A stretch of DNA of 64,000 nt, from assembly GCF_042652645.1 (NCBI RefSeq), contig NZ_JBHSGU010000005.1:558001-622000 (forward strand). Direction: 5' to 3'. The notes beneath the pieces were generated by a model, which did no database searches, was not told the origin of the DNA, and was given only the letters and a program-made list of their open reading frames with translations. This document shows, piece after piece, positions 1-8,609 of the stretch; the first letter of the stretch is position 1, and each line of letters starts with the position of its first letter. A program made the translations under genes and the position numbers. This stretch comes from Glaciecola siphonariae (GTDB taxonomy: Bacteria > Pseudomonadota > Gammaproteobacteria > Enterobacterales > Alteromonadaceae).

Positions 1-1771
1 GACTTTCAACTGAACCTCTTCCCACCCGACCACGCAGCTGATGCAGTTGCGCAAGGCCAAGTCGCTCTGGATTTTCAATGATCATCAAACTGGCATTGGG
101 TACGTCTACGCCAACTTCTATAACGGTGGTGGCAACCAAAAGATCTAAGTCTCCAGCTTTAAACTCATCCATGATCGATTGCTTCTCTTGCGCCTTCAAT
201 CGACCGTGAACAAGGCCTACTTTTAACTGCGGCAGAGCCGTGCGAAGCCCCACTGCGGTGTCTTCTGCCGCCTGACACTGCAGCACTTCCGACTCCTCAA
301 TTAGCGTACACACCCAATATATTTGGCGTTTATCTTCTAATGCCGACTGGCGCACGCGCTCAATAATATCGCTTCTGCGAGAATCAGGCAGCACGGCAGT
401 TTTCACCGGCGTGCGACCCGGCGGCAGTTCGTCGATTATGCTGGTATCTAAATCTGCGTATGCCGTCATCGCAAGGGTGCGCGGAATGGGGGTGGCAGTC
501 ATAATAAGTTGATGGGGATATTTACCCTGCATTTCGCCTTTTTTGCGAAGGGCTAATCGTTGATGCACACCAAAACGATGCTGCTCATCTACAATGACCA
601 AGGCTAGGTTATGATAATGCACCGCATCTTGAAAAATCGCATGGGTTCCCACCAATACCTGAATCTCTCCTGAGGCTAAAGCTTCTAGCGTCTCACTCCT
701 TGCCTTGCCCTTGAGCTTACCGGCTAGCCAGCCAACTTTTATGCCGAGCGGCGTAAACCAGTCGCTGAAGTTTTTCGCATGTTGCTCCGCTAATAATTCG
801 GTGGGCGCCATTAATGCAACTTGATAGCCGGCGCCTACCACCGATAGTGCGCCAAGCGCCGCGACGAGAGTTTTGCCCGAGCCAACATCCCCTTGCACAA
901 GACGCATCATCGGCTGACCCGAGCGCAAGTTAGTTTCAATTTCTGTCACCACGCGGCTTTGAGCACCGGTTGGCGCAAACGGAAGGCTGCGCAAAAATGT
1001 TTCTTTTAAGGGGTCGTCAGGCATTACCGCAAAGCCAGGGTCTGCCTTTGCTTGACTGCGTACCTTTAGCATACTCAAATGATGCGCTAGAAGCTCTTCT
1101 ACCACCAAACGCTTTTGTGCCGGATGCTTGCCTTCGCTAAGCTCATCTATCGCCACATCAGCCGGCGGTCGGTGCACTAAAAATAATGCGTCTTTTAAAC
1201 TAAGCTGTTCAGGATAAAGCTGACTCGGAAGGTAGTCAGCTAACGCACCTTTAGCAAGCTGCGCGAGCGCTTGCTCGGTCAGTTTACGTAAAGTCAGCTG
1301 GTTGACGCCTTCGGTGGTAGGATAAACGGGCGTAAGGGTCTCTTCCATACCGGCTTTGCTGTCACCCTCAATGATCTTATATTCCGGATGCGCCATTTCC
1401 ATGCCAGCAGCACCAGGGCGCACTTCACCAAATGCGCGAATGGTATTGCCCGTGGCAAATCCCTTCAATTGCGCTGCAGAAAAGTGAAAGAATCGCAAAC
1501 TAATGCTACCGGTACCGTCATTGAGTTTTACAATGAGCATGCGTTTGCGACCATATTTAATGTCGGCGCTAATGACCTCTCCTTGTACTGAAACGTGCAG
1601 GTAGCCATGCAGCTCGGCGACGCTGTATAAGCGAGTGCGGTCCTCGTATCGAAGAGGCAAATGAAAAATGACATCTTGCAGCGTTCGCAGCCCAAGTTTC
1701 TCAAGCTTTTCGGCAACTTTGGCGCCCACCCCTTTGAGGGTAGTCACCGGCGTATCGGTAAGTGACTGCAT
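1..1771 (-). CDS. recG: ATP-dependent DNA helicase RecG (3' end beyond window)
   Basis: Reading the minus strand from an ATG at 1769-1771 gives about 590 codons with no stop before the window edge, so roughly the last 100 residues of a normal ~690-residue RecG are missing. The N-terminal wedge/OB part begins with a helix-hairpin-helix-like stretch (TTLKGVGAK). The Walker A motif GDVGSGKT lies near residue 293 and the DEQH box near 391, followed by TATPIPRT, all typical of RecG. The enzyme remodels stalled forks and branch-migrates Holliday junctions. It is usually the last gene after trmH; here about 7.6 kb of other genes separates the two. Identification is secure; only the C-terminus is unseen. 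Confidence 0.97.
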   Translation of the reverse strand, partial: MQSLTDTPVTTLKGVGAKVAEKLEKLGLRTLQDVIFHLPLRYEDRTRLYSVAELHGYLHVSVQGEVISADIKYGRKRMLIVKLNDGTGSISLRFFHFSAAQLKGFATGNTIRAFGEVRPGAAGMEMAHPEYKIIEGDSKAGMEETLTPVYPTTEGVNQLTLRKLTEQALAQLAKGALADYLPSQLYPEQLSLKDALFLVHRPPADVAIDELSEGKHPAQKRLVVEELLAHHLSMLKVRSQAKADPGFAVMPDDPLKETFLRSLPFAPTGAQSRVVTEIETNLRSGQPMMRLVQGDVGSGKTLVAALGALSVVGAGYQVALMAPTELLAEQHAKNFSDWFTPLGIKVGWLAGKLKGKARSETLEALASGEIQVLVGTHAIFQDAVHYHNLALVIVDEQHRFGVHQRLALRKKGEMQGKYPHQLIMTATPIPRTLAMTAYADLDTSIIDELPPGRTPVKTAVLPDSRRSDIIERVRQSALEDKRQIYWVCTLIEESEVLQCQAAEDTAVGLRTALPQLKVGLVHGRLKAQEKQSIMDEFKAGDLDLLVATTVIEVGVDVPNASLMIIENPERLGLAQLHQLRGRVGRGSVES

Positions 1772-1872
1772 GCAATAAAAAGCTTGTTAAACAAAGGTAT
1801 GCACAAGATTATCAAACTATCTTGCGGTATACACCTGTTCTCTCGATAAGAACTGAATAAGCGCACTGGGTT

Positions 1873-1904
1873 TTGAGCAAAAATACATCAATATTTTTGC
1901 TCAA
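1873..1904. promoter_or_regulatory. 13-bp perfect inverted repeat between recG and the efflux gene
   Basis: Arms TTGAGCAAAAATA (1873-1885) and its exact reverse complement (1892-1904) flank a 6-nt spacer. The site lies between divergent genes, 64 nt before the efflux-transporter start, so it is not expected to be a transcription terminator. A regulator-binding palindrome or a leader hairpin are both possible; the sequence does not decide. Confidence 0.5.
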
Positions 1905-1968
1905 CCCTCTATGAAAATTTTAAAAGCGGAGTACACTCCCGCCGTTATCACTTCTTGCAGAACAGACC

Positions 1969-2889
1969 ATGACAATTGGTTTTCACGAACAAAAAGAAAA
2001 GAGCCTTTTGCGCTTAAGTTTTTATACCGCAGGGTTCTTTGTGTTGCTAGCATTTGGCTTCGCTTTTGTGACGCATTCAGACGCTATTTTATTTGATGGT
2101 GTGTACTCACTTATTGCTTTTTTTATGGCGCTTATTACCCTAAAAGTAGCTAACTTGGTACAAATGCCAGACGACGACCGATTTCACTTCGGCTATACCG
2201 CAATTGAACCTACCCTTAACTTATTTAAATCGCTGATTATTATTGCCACATGCTTATACGCCGTTGTGGGCTCTGTAAGCGCGCTGTTTAGCGGTGGAAA
2301 CGCTGCACAATACAATTTGGCAATGATTTACGGCGTATTTGCCACGGTGGGTTGTTTTGCCATTTCGTTTTACATGACCCACCGCAGTAAATCGCTGCGC
2401 TCAGACCTTGTTAGCGTTGACGCACACACATGGTTTGTAGATGGTGTGCTCAGCGCATCGATTTTACTCGGGTTCGTGATTGCCTTTAGCCTTGAGTCAT
2501 TAGGCTTTGCACAATTTGCTCCCTACGTAGACCCTGTATTACTGATTGTTTTGGGCCTTTCGATGCTGCCAATTCCGCTTAAAATTATGCTCGAGAGCCT
2601 CAACGAGGTGATTCACAAGGCACCACCGGAATCGGTTACCAAAGTGATTGAGAAACGTCTCAAACAATCGCTCGACGCTGTGCCTTATGAACATGTAGAG
2701 GTACGTATCAGTAAGTCGGGAAGAGATATTTATTTGCTGGTGCACATTATTGTTGATAAGTCTTTTGGCAAAGTTACGGTGGCTGAGCTAGACGCTATTC
2801 GCAAGCATTCTGAAACCACCATGCGCGAATGGAATCCGTCCATTCTGATGGATATTCTGTTTATATGTGACCCTAAGCTCGCCGACTAA
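1969..2889 (+). CDS. Cation diffusion facilitator family transporter with atypical metal site
   Basis: A 306-residue protein with about six hydrophobic segments followed by a ~95-residue cytoplasmic domain, the layout of CDF (FieF/ZitB) metal/proton antiporters. The post-TM2 stretch DDDRFHFGYTAIEP (residues 68-81) matches the family pattern DxxHxFGHxKxE in position. The transport site is unusual: FieF-type proteins carry DxxxD in TM2 and HxxxD in TM5, whereas here the TM2 pair is D43 and S47, and in TM5 the residue four before D158 is T154, with the histidine moved to H153. The substrate is therefore hard to guess. It is divergent from recG, with a 13-bp palindrome in front. No strong ribosome-binding site is visible, so the start is probable rather than certain. 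Confidence 0.85.
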   Translation: MTIGFHEQKEKSLLRLSFYTAGFFVLLAFGFAFVTHSDAILFDGVYSLIAFFMALITLKVANLVQMPDDDRFHFGYTAIEPTLNLFKSLIIIATCLYAVVGSVSALFSGGNAAQYNLAMIYGVFATVGCFAISFYMTHRSKSLRSDLVSVDAHTWFVDGVLSASILLGFVIAFSLESLGFAQFAPYVDPVLLIVLGLSMLPIPLKIMLESLNEVIHKAPPESVTKVIEKRLKQSLDAVPYEHVEVRISKSGRDIYLLVHIIVDKSFGKVTVAELDAIRKHSETTMREWNPSILMDILFICDPKLAD

Positions 2890-2979
2890 AAAGCGCGTTT
2901 GATAAAGCAAAAGGTTCTTGGAATTTGTCCGATACCCTTACTAAGCCCAAATCGGAATTCAACATGTTAGGAACCAACC

Positions 2980-3279
2980 GTGAGCAGACTTATTTTAACC
3001 GGCGACAAACTTCCGCAAGGAATGGCAATTGCCGAAGCCTACAATATGATTCAGTTTACCGGCACAATTGAAATATCAGACCGCGGAATTGTGGTGGGTT
3101 TGTTTGAGCGCAAGCGCACCGATTATCAAGATATTATCGACAACTTCTCGGCGCAAGCACCTACCGATGCAAATGCAATTGTTGGCGTGCAGGTATCAAC
3201 ATCTACACAATCCTTTGGTGATGTAACCTATCTATACATCACGTACATCGGCACGCCAGTGATGCTTGAGCATGAATAG
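2980..3279 (+). CDS. Small YbjQ-like (heavy-metal-binding-domain fold) protein
   Basis: A 99-residue soluble protein starting at GTG 2980, preceded by TTAGGAAC at suitable spacing. The central DANAIVGVQV followed by a beta-rich end with TYIGTPV resembles the YbjQ/UPF0145 pattern (GADAVVGIDI followed by SVSGTAV), a small oligomeric fold of unknown role. It lies 90 bp after the efflux gene on the same strand. The link to metal handling would be inference from the family name only. Alternative: an unrelated dodecin-like alpha/beta protein. Confidence 0.65.
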   Translation: MSRLILTGDKLPQGMAIAEAYNMIQFTGTIEISDRGIVVGLFERKRTDYQDIIDNFSAQAPTDANAIVGVQVSTSTQSFGDVTYLYITYIGTPVMLEHE

Positions 3280-3308
3280 ATAATGAGAATAAATAGACAA
3301 ATGGCGCA

Positions 3309-4238
3309 CTAACCAAGCCTTGCCCCGAGCGCAAGTTTTGTTGCCACATGCGATTTAAACGCCGTTGCCGCCGCTGACTTGTGTTTGCCTTTTGGAAACA
3401 CCCAATACCAACTATTTGGAATAGGAAAGCCTTTTACCGGCAAGGAAATTAAATTTCCCGGTGCCATATGATTGAGCGCATGGCGACTTAATATGGCAAT
3501 ACCTAAACCCGCCATCACACTTTCTTTTATCGCTTCATTGCTAGCAATAGTCGCTGGCTGCTGCATCTGCAAGCCCTGCTGATTAAAAAAACGCTCTATC
3601 GCATAACGCGTTCCAGAGCCGTTTTCACGCATAAGTAAGCGCTCACCTTTTAGCATATCCCAAGTAATTTCTTTTTCGTTTCTTAAGGGGTGATCTTGTT
3701 TTGCAATAACGACGAGTGGGTTCTCAGTTAAAAATTCAGATTCGATATCAAGTTCTTTGGGGGGATTGCTAAACACATACAAGTCATCAAGATTCTGCTT
3801 CAGGCGCTGAATAATTTCAGCGCGGTTACCAATTTGAAACTCAGGCTCTATGTCAGGATAGCGCTGACAAAACTCGCCCAGCCAGCTCGGAATTAAATAT
3901 TTTGCAGTAGTGACCACGCTAATACGCAGTTGCCCCACCGACAAGCCCTGACGCTGCGCCAATTGGGTCTCTAAATTATCCATCACCTCAAACATATCAC
4001 GGGCCGCTTTGAGTACGTCTCTTCCGGTATCGGTCAAATACATTTGCTTGCCGACCTGCTCAAAAAGACTCACGTCTAACGCTTGAGCAAGCTTGGCAAT
4101 TTGAGTAGACACGGTGGGTTGCGCTAAATGAAGTGCTTTGGCGGCGAGTGTTACGCTTAGGTACTCTGCCACGGTCATAAAAATTTCGAGTTGGCGGAAG
4201 GTGGTTTGCCGCGTATGAAAGCGCCTTGCCCAAGTCAT
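3309..4238 (-). CDS. LysR-family transcriptional regulator (CbbR-like)
   Basis: A 309-residue protein with the LysR winged HTH at residues ~14-75 (FRQLEIFMTVAEYLSVTLAA, then QPTVSTQIAKLAQAL), followed by a periplasmic-binding-protein-like effector domain. The RQLEIF start of the HTH and the GSGTRYAIE segment are typical of CbbR/CysB-like members. It is divergent from the isocitrate dehydrogenase gene with a 119-bp shared intergenic region, so that gene is a likely target. The conserved part begins near residue 14 and no clear ribosome-binding site precedes the ATG at 4238, so the true start may be slightly internal. Confidence 0.9.
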   Translation of the reverse strand: MTWARRFHTRQTTFRQLEIFMTVAEYLSVTLAAKALHLAQPTVSTQIAKLAQALDVSLFEQVGKQMYLTDTGRDVLKAARDMFEVMDNLETQLAQRQGLSVGQLRISVVTTAKYLIPSWLGEFCQRYPDIEPEFQIGNRAEIIQRLKQNLDDLYVFSNPPKELDIESEFLTENPLVVIAKQDHPLRNEKEITWDMLKGERLLMRENGSGTRYAIERFFNQQGLQMQQPATIASNEAIKESVMAGLGIAILSRHALNHMAPGNLISLPVKGFPIPNSWYWVFPKGKHKSAAATAFKSHVATKLALGARLG

Positions 4239-4357
4239 ATATCTAATATCATCTATGAATACTAACGATTAAATCTATTATTGCAGATTGAATTTTTCAT
4301 TACAATGCGGTCATCGTTTCGCACATAAATACAAGATATAAAAATATTGGAGCACTT

Positions 4358-5800
4358 ATGACAACGAATAAAACCCCTATCACCATCGCATACGGCGACG
4401 GAATTGGACCATCCATCATGCAGGCCACCCTTGATATTTTGGAAGCGGCTGGTGCGCAAATTGCCCCTGAGCCCATTGAGATTGGCGAAAAAGTGTATTT
4501 AAGTGGACAATCCAACGGAATTGAAGCCTCGGCATGGGAGTCTTTGCGCCGCACCAAAGTGTTTTTAAAAGCCCCGATCACTACGCCGCAGGGCGGTGGC
4601 TATAAAAGCTTAAATGTGAGTATGCGCAAGGCCTTAGGTTTGTATGCTAACGTGCGTCCGTGTATTGCTTATGCGCCTTTTGTACGTACTAAGCATCCAA
4701 ATATGGATTTGGTCATTGTGCGTGAGAACGAAGAAGACTTATACGCAGGAATTGAGCATCGGCAAACTGAAGAAGTGTATCAGTGCTTAAAACTCATTAC
4801 GCGTCCTGGCTGTGAGCGCATAGTGCGCTACGCCTTTGAATACGCTCAGCAACAAAATCGTCAGCGCGTAACCTGTTTTATCAAAGATAACATCATGAAG
4901 CTTACCGATGGCTTGTTTCACCAAGTGTTTAGAGACATTGCAAAAGAATATCCAGACATTCAACACGACAGCATGATTGTTGATATTGGCGCTGCGCGGG
5001 TCGCCGATACGCCAGAAGCGTTCGACGTAATTGTTATGCCTAATTTATATGGCGATATAATTTCAGATGTCGCCGCTCAAATCGCTGGCTCTGTTGGTAT
5101 GGCGGGCTCCGCAAATATTGGAGACCATTGCGCCATGTTTGAGGCTATTCATGGCTCAGCACCAGACTTAGCGGGTCAAAATATTGCTAACCCGTCGGGC
5201 TTGCTGCACGGGGCAATTCAAATGTTGGTGCATATTGGTCAAAGCGAGGTGGCCGAGAAAATCCATCATGCGTGGCTTGCAACCTTAGAGCAGGGATTGC
5301 ACACCGCCGATATTTATAAAGAAGGACAAAGCAAGGCTCTTTTAGGAACCACTGAGTTTGCCAAAGCGGTAATTTCGCGATTAGGGCAATCACCTAGCCA
5401 ACTAAATGCACCCTCTTATGCCGGTAGCAAACCACTTGTATTGCCGGCGGTTGCTCATAAAACACCCTGCGACAAAGAGCTGGTAGGCATTGATATATTC
5501 TTGCAGTGGCAAAAAGGCGAGGCACAGACTTTAGGTGAGGAACTGAAAACCTACGGCAGCGACGCGCTGGATCTCAAACTTATTACTAACCGCGGTGTTA
5601 AGGTATGGCCAGAGGGATTTCCCGAAACTTATTGCGTTGATCACTGGCGCTGCCGGTTTATGTCGCCCAATATGCATCTTGATTTTGCTGAAGTCCTTGC
5701 CCTGCAAACGAGGCTTCATGACGCAGGTTTTGATGTGGTTAAAACTGAAAACTTATATAACTTTAACGGTGAGCCAGGATACGCCGCCGTGCACGGATAG
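4358..5800 (+). CDS. icd: Isocitrate dehydrogenase, Thermus-type with C-terminal extension
   Basis: Oxidises isocitrate to 2-oxoglutarate. The 480-residue length, with about 140 residues beyond the core, matches the Thermus/Legionella/Rickettsia type rather than the 416-residue E. coli enzyme. Visible motifs are the N-terminal YGDGIGPSI, substrate-site RENEEDLYAGIEH near 120, and the IDH/IPMDH signature NLYGDIISDVAAQIAGSVG, followed by EAIHGSAPD. Coenzyme (NAD or NADP) cannot be settled by eye. TTGGAGC precedes the ATG. Divergent from the LysR gene. A hairpin follows the stop. Confidence 0.93.
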   Translation: MTTNKTPITIAYGDGIGPSIMQATLDILEAAGAQIAPEPIEIGEKVYLSGQSNGIEASAWESLRRTKVFLKAPITTPQGGGYKSLNVSMRKALGLYANVRPCIAYAPFVRTKHPNMDLVIVRENEEDLYAGIEHRQTEEVYQCLKLITRPGCERIVRYAFEYAQQQNRQRVTCFIKDNIMKLTDGLFHQVFRDIAKEYPDIQHDSMIVDIGAARVADTPEAFDVIVMPNLYGDIISDVAAQIAGSVGMAGSANIGDHCAMFEAIHGSAPDLAGQNIANPSGLLHGAIQMLVHIGQSEVAEKIHHAWLATLEQGLHTADIYKEGQSKALLGTTEFAKAVISRLGQSPSQLNAPSYAGSKPLVLPAVAHKTPCDKELVGIDIFLQWQKGEAQTLGEELKTYGSDALDLKLITNRGVKVWPEGFPETYCVDHWRCRFMSPNMHLDFAEVLALQTRLHDAGFDVVKTENLYNFNGEPGYAAVHG

Positions 5801-5817
5801 CAATTAACGAAGCAAAC

Positions 5818-5859
5818 TACTGCGCAGTTTCAATTTTGTGTGCTGCGTAGTACTATTTT
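5818..5859 (+). terminator. Probable terminator after icd
   Basis: A 10-bp stem (5818-5827 with 5843-5852, one G-U pair) with a 15-nt loop is followed by ACTATTTTG. It sits 17 nt after the icd stop. The T run is short, so efficiency is uncertain. Confidence 0.45.
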
Positions 5860-5883
5860 GCTTTACTGACTAAGGACGGTGTT

Positions 5884-6204
5884 ATGAATCTTAGAGAAAG
5901 CCCTCACCTACTATCACGCAGCGCATTAGCTGCTATCGGCCTAACAATACTGTTGGCGCTAAGCAGCGTACTTTCGGTATCTGCAAGCACGGCAAAAGAC
6001 GCCCTAATCGACGCTAGAATTGCAAAAACACAGGAATTTGTGGCTACCATCAAAGGTCGAGATTTAGAAGCTGCAAATGCTTTGTTTGACCTTTTCGCCT
6101 TTACCGAGCGCGTTGCACAGCACTTGAGGCTTGAGGGCAACGAAAAACGTGCATTTACAAAGGGCTTTTATCAAGGCTTGCAGGAGCAAAACTTGGTAAG
6201 CTAA
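5884..6204 (+). pseudogene. N-terminal part of an interrupted exported TPR-type protein
   Basis: 106 codons with a signal peptide (hydrophobic stretch ~16-33 ending SVSAS) and a helical segment, ending at TAA 6202-6204. The downstream open frame at 6214 is in exactly the same frame, and no independent ribosome-binding site is visible directly before it. Read through the stop, the two parts form one 398-residue protein without a gap. A single base change (for example CAA or AAA to TAA) would explain the break. The start follows AAGGACGG at good spacing. I therefore call this the 5' half of a nonsense-interrupted gene; the alternative is two translated halves. Confidence 0.7.
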
Positions 6205-6213
6205 ATATTTAGA

Positions 6214-7080
6214 ATGGCCTTGTACGATAACGCTCAAATTGGCTACAAACATACTACGAGTAATGCTTACCTTAAAGATACCCCTGTCATTCGTATGGAT
6301 TATCAAGCGGGCGCCATTGAGTTTGTTATGCCTGTATTTGATGATGACCTCAACATTGTTGATTTTTTTATTGGTAGTCGCGGTAACTTCTCTTCTATCG
6401 GCGTTGCCCGCATGGCAAGTTTAATGAGTAAGCCATCGGGCCCTCAGCTCGAAAGTCTGTTTGACATAAATTTTGTCGATGCCAGTTTAGTAGGTGCAAT
6501 AGGCGAGATAGTAGGTGCATACAGCCAAAATGAATTTGCGCTTGCTTATGAGAAGCTAGAAGCTTTGCCGCCTGAAGTAAAGAACACTCGCGCCCTTCTA
6601 GATTTCGCTGTTGGTTTGGCGCAAACGGTGAGCGAAGAGCAGTACATTGAAAAACTCAGCGCCTTGTATGAGCATCATGGCGATGACCCCTCAGCAGCGT
6701 TCGTATTAATCGATTACCATTTTTACAACCAAGACTTTGAGAAAGTGCTAGCGTCTATCGACAGCGCTATGATTTTGGTTGGTAAAGACGGTGCACTACT
6801 GCATTTAAAAGGCGCCTACTTGGTGATGATGGGCTTAGACAAGCAGGGCCGCGCTTTTGTAGAGGAGTCTATTGAAGTTGACCCTGAGTTGATGTCAGCA
6901 TATTGGACCTTGGCGAGCATTCAAAACCAAGCAAAAGAGTTTGAGCAACTCACGCAGACGCTGGCAACAATTGAAAGTCAATTTGACTTGTCGATTAAGC
7001 CAGAAGAATTGCGTGCCAACCCAGGCATGGCAGACTATGTTAAATCAGAAGCATTTAAAAATGCCTTTCCGGGTGGATAG
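6214..7080 (+). pseudogene. C-terminal part of the interrupted exported TPR-type protein
   Basis: 288 codons in frame with the fragment ending at 6204. It has no signal peptide of its own. Residues ~1-75 are a mixed alpha/beta domain (VIRMDYQAGAIEFVMPVFDD), and residues ~85-270 form helical pairs typical of tetratricopeptide repeats (DGALLHLKGAYLVMMGL, then VDPELMSAYWTLASI). The open frame is intact and shows no decay, so the break is probably recent, or expression is partly restored by internal initiation. Function unknown; the complete protein would be exported. Confidence 0.7.
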
Positions 7081-7130
7081 AAGCGAAACCACGGCAGCGC
7101 CTTTGTACTAATGATCTTCAGGGACGAAAC

Positions 7131-7940
7131 ATGAAAAAACTCAACATAGTTGTACTACTGATATTACTCTCACTCATCGCTTTTTTTGCGGGGCGTCAAA
7201 GCGTTGCTCCAAACATATACGATGACGCTGGCAGCGACATGCGTAAAACTACCTGCGACCTTAACCAACGACCCAGCCTCTCTGAGACTATGCAAACAAC
7301 GCGCGCAAACAAGCCTGCTGCGCTCAACTGTGACGCGCAGATTGCTGAAGCACTGTCATCAGTCGGTAAAACCAGCTTAGCTGTTAACAATACAGAGGGT
7401 ACTCAAAAAGCAGAACTCAAACAGTTGGAGCTAGTCGTCCAAGATTTAGCCCAGCGTTATCGTAGCGTGAGCATAAAGCTAGAAGACGCGTACCGCTCAT
7501 TAGAAGAGGCCGGCATAGAAGTAGAGCAAGCCGTCACGGCCGAGCAAATTAATGAAAATCTAACGGCCCCTTTTAACACCATCGTCAATAGTGCTGGCAT
7601 GGCATTTAAAGAACAATATGGCGAATTTCTTAACGAAGAGCAGGATTTTGACTGGGCTATTCAACTAGAAACCCGTATTTCAGATTTTATAAAGCTACAT
7701 ACTTTATCTCAAGAGATACAGCTGAGCTCAGTGCAATGCCGCGCGAGTAAATGTGAAATGTATGGCTTTGAGACATCGAACAAGCCATTCGATACCATCA
7801 TGCGCGACATGAAAACGCAAGATTGGTATCAAGACAGTGGAAGCTACAGCATGTCGGGCGACTCAATTCCCACTGGCCAGCCTGCTGATAGCCAGTTTAG
7901 TGGATATTTTTATTCTATTGTTTCCTTTCCAAGACAATAA
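7131..7940 (+). CDS. Membrane-anchored or exported protein of unknown function
   Basis: 269 residues starting after CAGGGACG. One N-terminal hydrophobic segment (residues ~4-20) acts as signal anchor or signal peptide. Residues ~85-130 have heptad-like spacing suggesting a coiled coil (KQLELVVQDLAQRYRSVSIK). The C-terminal part has a paired-cysteine motif (VQCRASKCEMYGFE) that could form a disulfide in the periplasm; two more cysteines lie near residues 42 and 68. I do not recognise the family. The next gene starts 24 nt after its stop, so the two are probably co-transcribed. Confidence 0.75.
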   Translation: MKKLNIVVLLILLSLIAFFAGRQSVAPNIYDDAGSDMRKTTCDLNQRPSLSETMQTTRANKPAALNCDAQIAEALSSVGKTSLAVNNTEGTQKAELKQLELVVQDLAQRYRSVSIKLEDAYRSLEEAGIEVEQAVTAEQINENLTAPFNTIVNSAGMAFKEQYGEFLNEEQDFDWAIQLETRISDFIKLHTLSQEIQLSSVQCRASKCEMYGFETSNKPFDTIMRDMKTQDWYQDSGSYSMSGDSIPTGQPADSQFSGYFYSIVSFPRQ

Positions 7941-7964
7941 TTTATCAGACCAGAGGAGCAGGCC

Positions 7965-8543
7965 TTGCTAAATAAACACCTTGGATTTGCTTTAAGTGTA
8001 GTGGCCATTGGCCTGTTTGTGCCCGGTATTATTTTGCCTATGTTCACGCTCAGCATGGACATGGCTGTAGCGATTTCAGGCACCGGTATTGATGCACAAT
8101 TAGTTGACCGTGAGCTGTCGATTCTTACCACCGTGCAAAAGCTATGGGAGGATGAACGCCTGTTAGTCGCAGCGCTTATTTTTATCTTTTCAGTGGTCAT
8201 CCCGATTACCAAGAGCCTATTGCTCACGGTGGTTTATTTTGCAAAGACTCAGCGTTTACAACAGCAAATCACAGATTTTGTGAGCGCCATTGGCAAATGG
8301 TCTATGGCAGATGTGTTTGTGGTAGCGGTATTTCTAGCGGTCTTATCAACTAACTATACTGAAAATGCACAACAGCAAGAAATGTCATTTTTAGGCATGC
8401 GCATCGGCTTTGAAATTAGCACCCAAACACTCTCAAATGTTGGCGAAGGGTTTTACTATTTTACTGCTTATTGCCTAGTGTCCCTTGCGGGCTCCCAGCT
8501 CATGTTGCGTGGAATTAGAGCTCAAACAACAAAAGGCGCTTAG
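7965..8543 (+). CDS. PqiA-domain inner-membrane protein
   Basis: 192 residues from a TTG start at 7965, with AGAGGAG six nt before it; no ATG start would keep the first membrane segment. The protein has four predicted membrane helices, and IGKWSMADVFVVAVFLA at ~107-123 is the hallmark of paraquat-inducible protein A domains. PqiA proteins carry two such domains and work with MCE proteins in lipid transport between membranes; this is a single-domain version without an MCE partner nearby. The C-terminal codons form the left arm of the terminator. Confidence 0.88.
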   Translation: MLNKHLGFALSVVAIGLFVPGIILPMFTLSMDMAVAISGTGIDAQLVDRELSILTTVQKLWEDERLLVAALIFIFSVVIPITKSLLLTVVYFAKTQRLQQQITDFVSAIGKWSMADVFVVAVFLAVLSTNYTENAQQQEMSFLGMRIGFEISTQTLSNVGEGFYYFTAYCLVSLAGSQLMLRGIRAQTTKGA

Positions 8544-8570
8544 AACATTCTACAGCGCCTTTTGTGTTTT
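8531..8570 (+). terminator. Terminator overlapping the pqiA-like stop codon
   Basis: Perfect 10-bp arms AAAAGGCGCT (8531-8540) and AGCGCCTTTT (8554-8563) are followed by GTGTTTT. The left arm contains the last three codons, so the hairpin begins inside the gene. Confidence 0.75.
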
Positions 8571-8571
8571 A

Positions 8572-8609
8572 CTTAAATCTTATTGCTTAACTTAAATCTT
8601 ACTGCTTAA
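8572..8609. repeat. 19-bp tandem duplication at the end of the peroxiredoxin-like gene
   Basis: Two adjacent 19-bp copies (8572-8590 and 8591-8609) differ at one base. The second copy holds the stop codon of the minus-strand gene (8599-8601), so the last few codons and the stop have been duplicated downstream. Confidence 0.85.
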
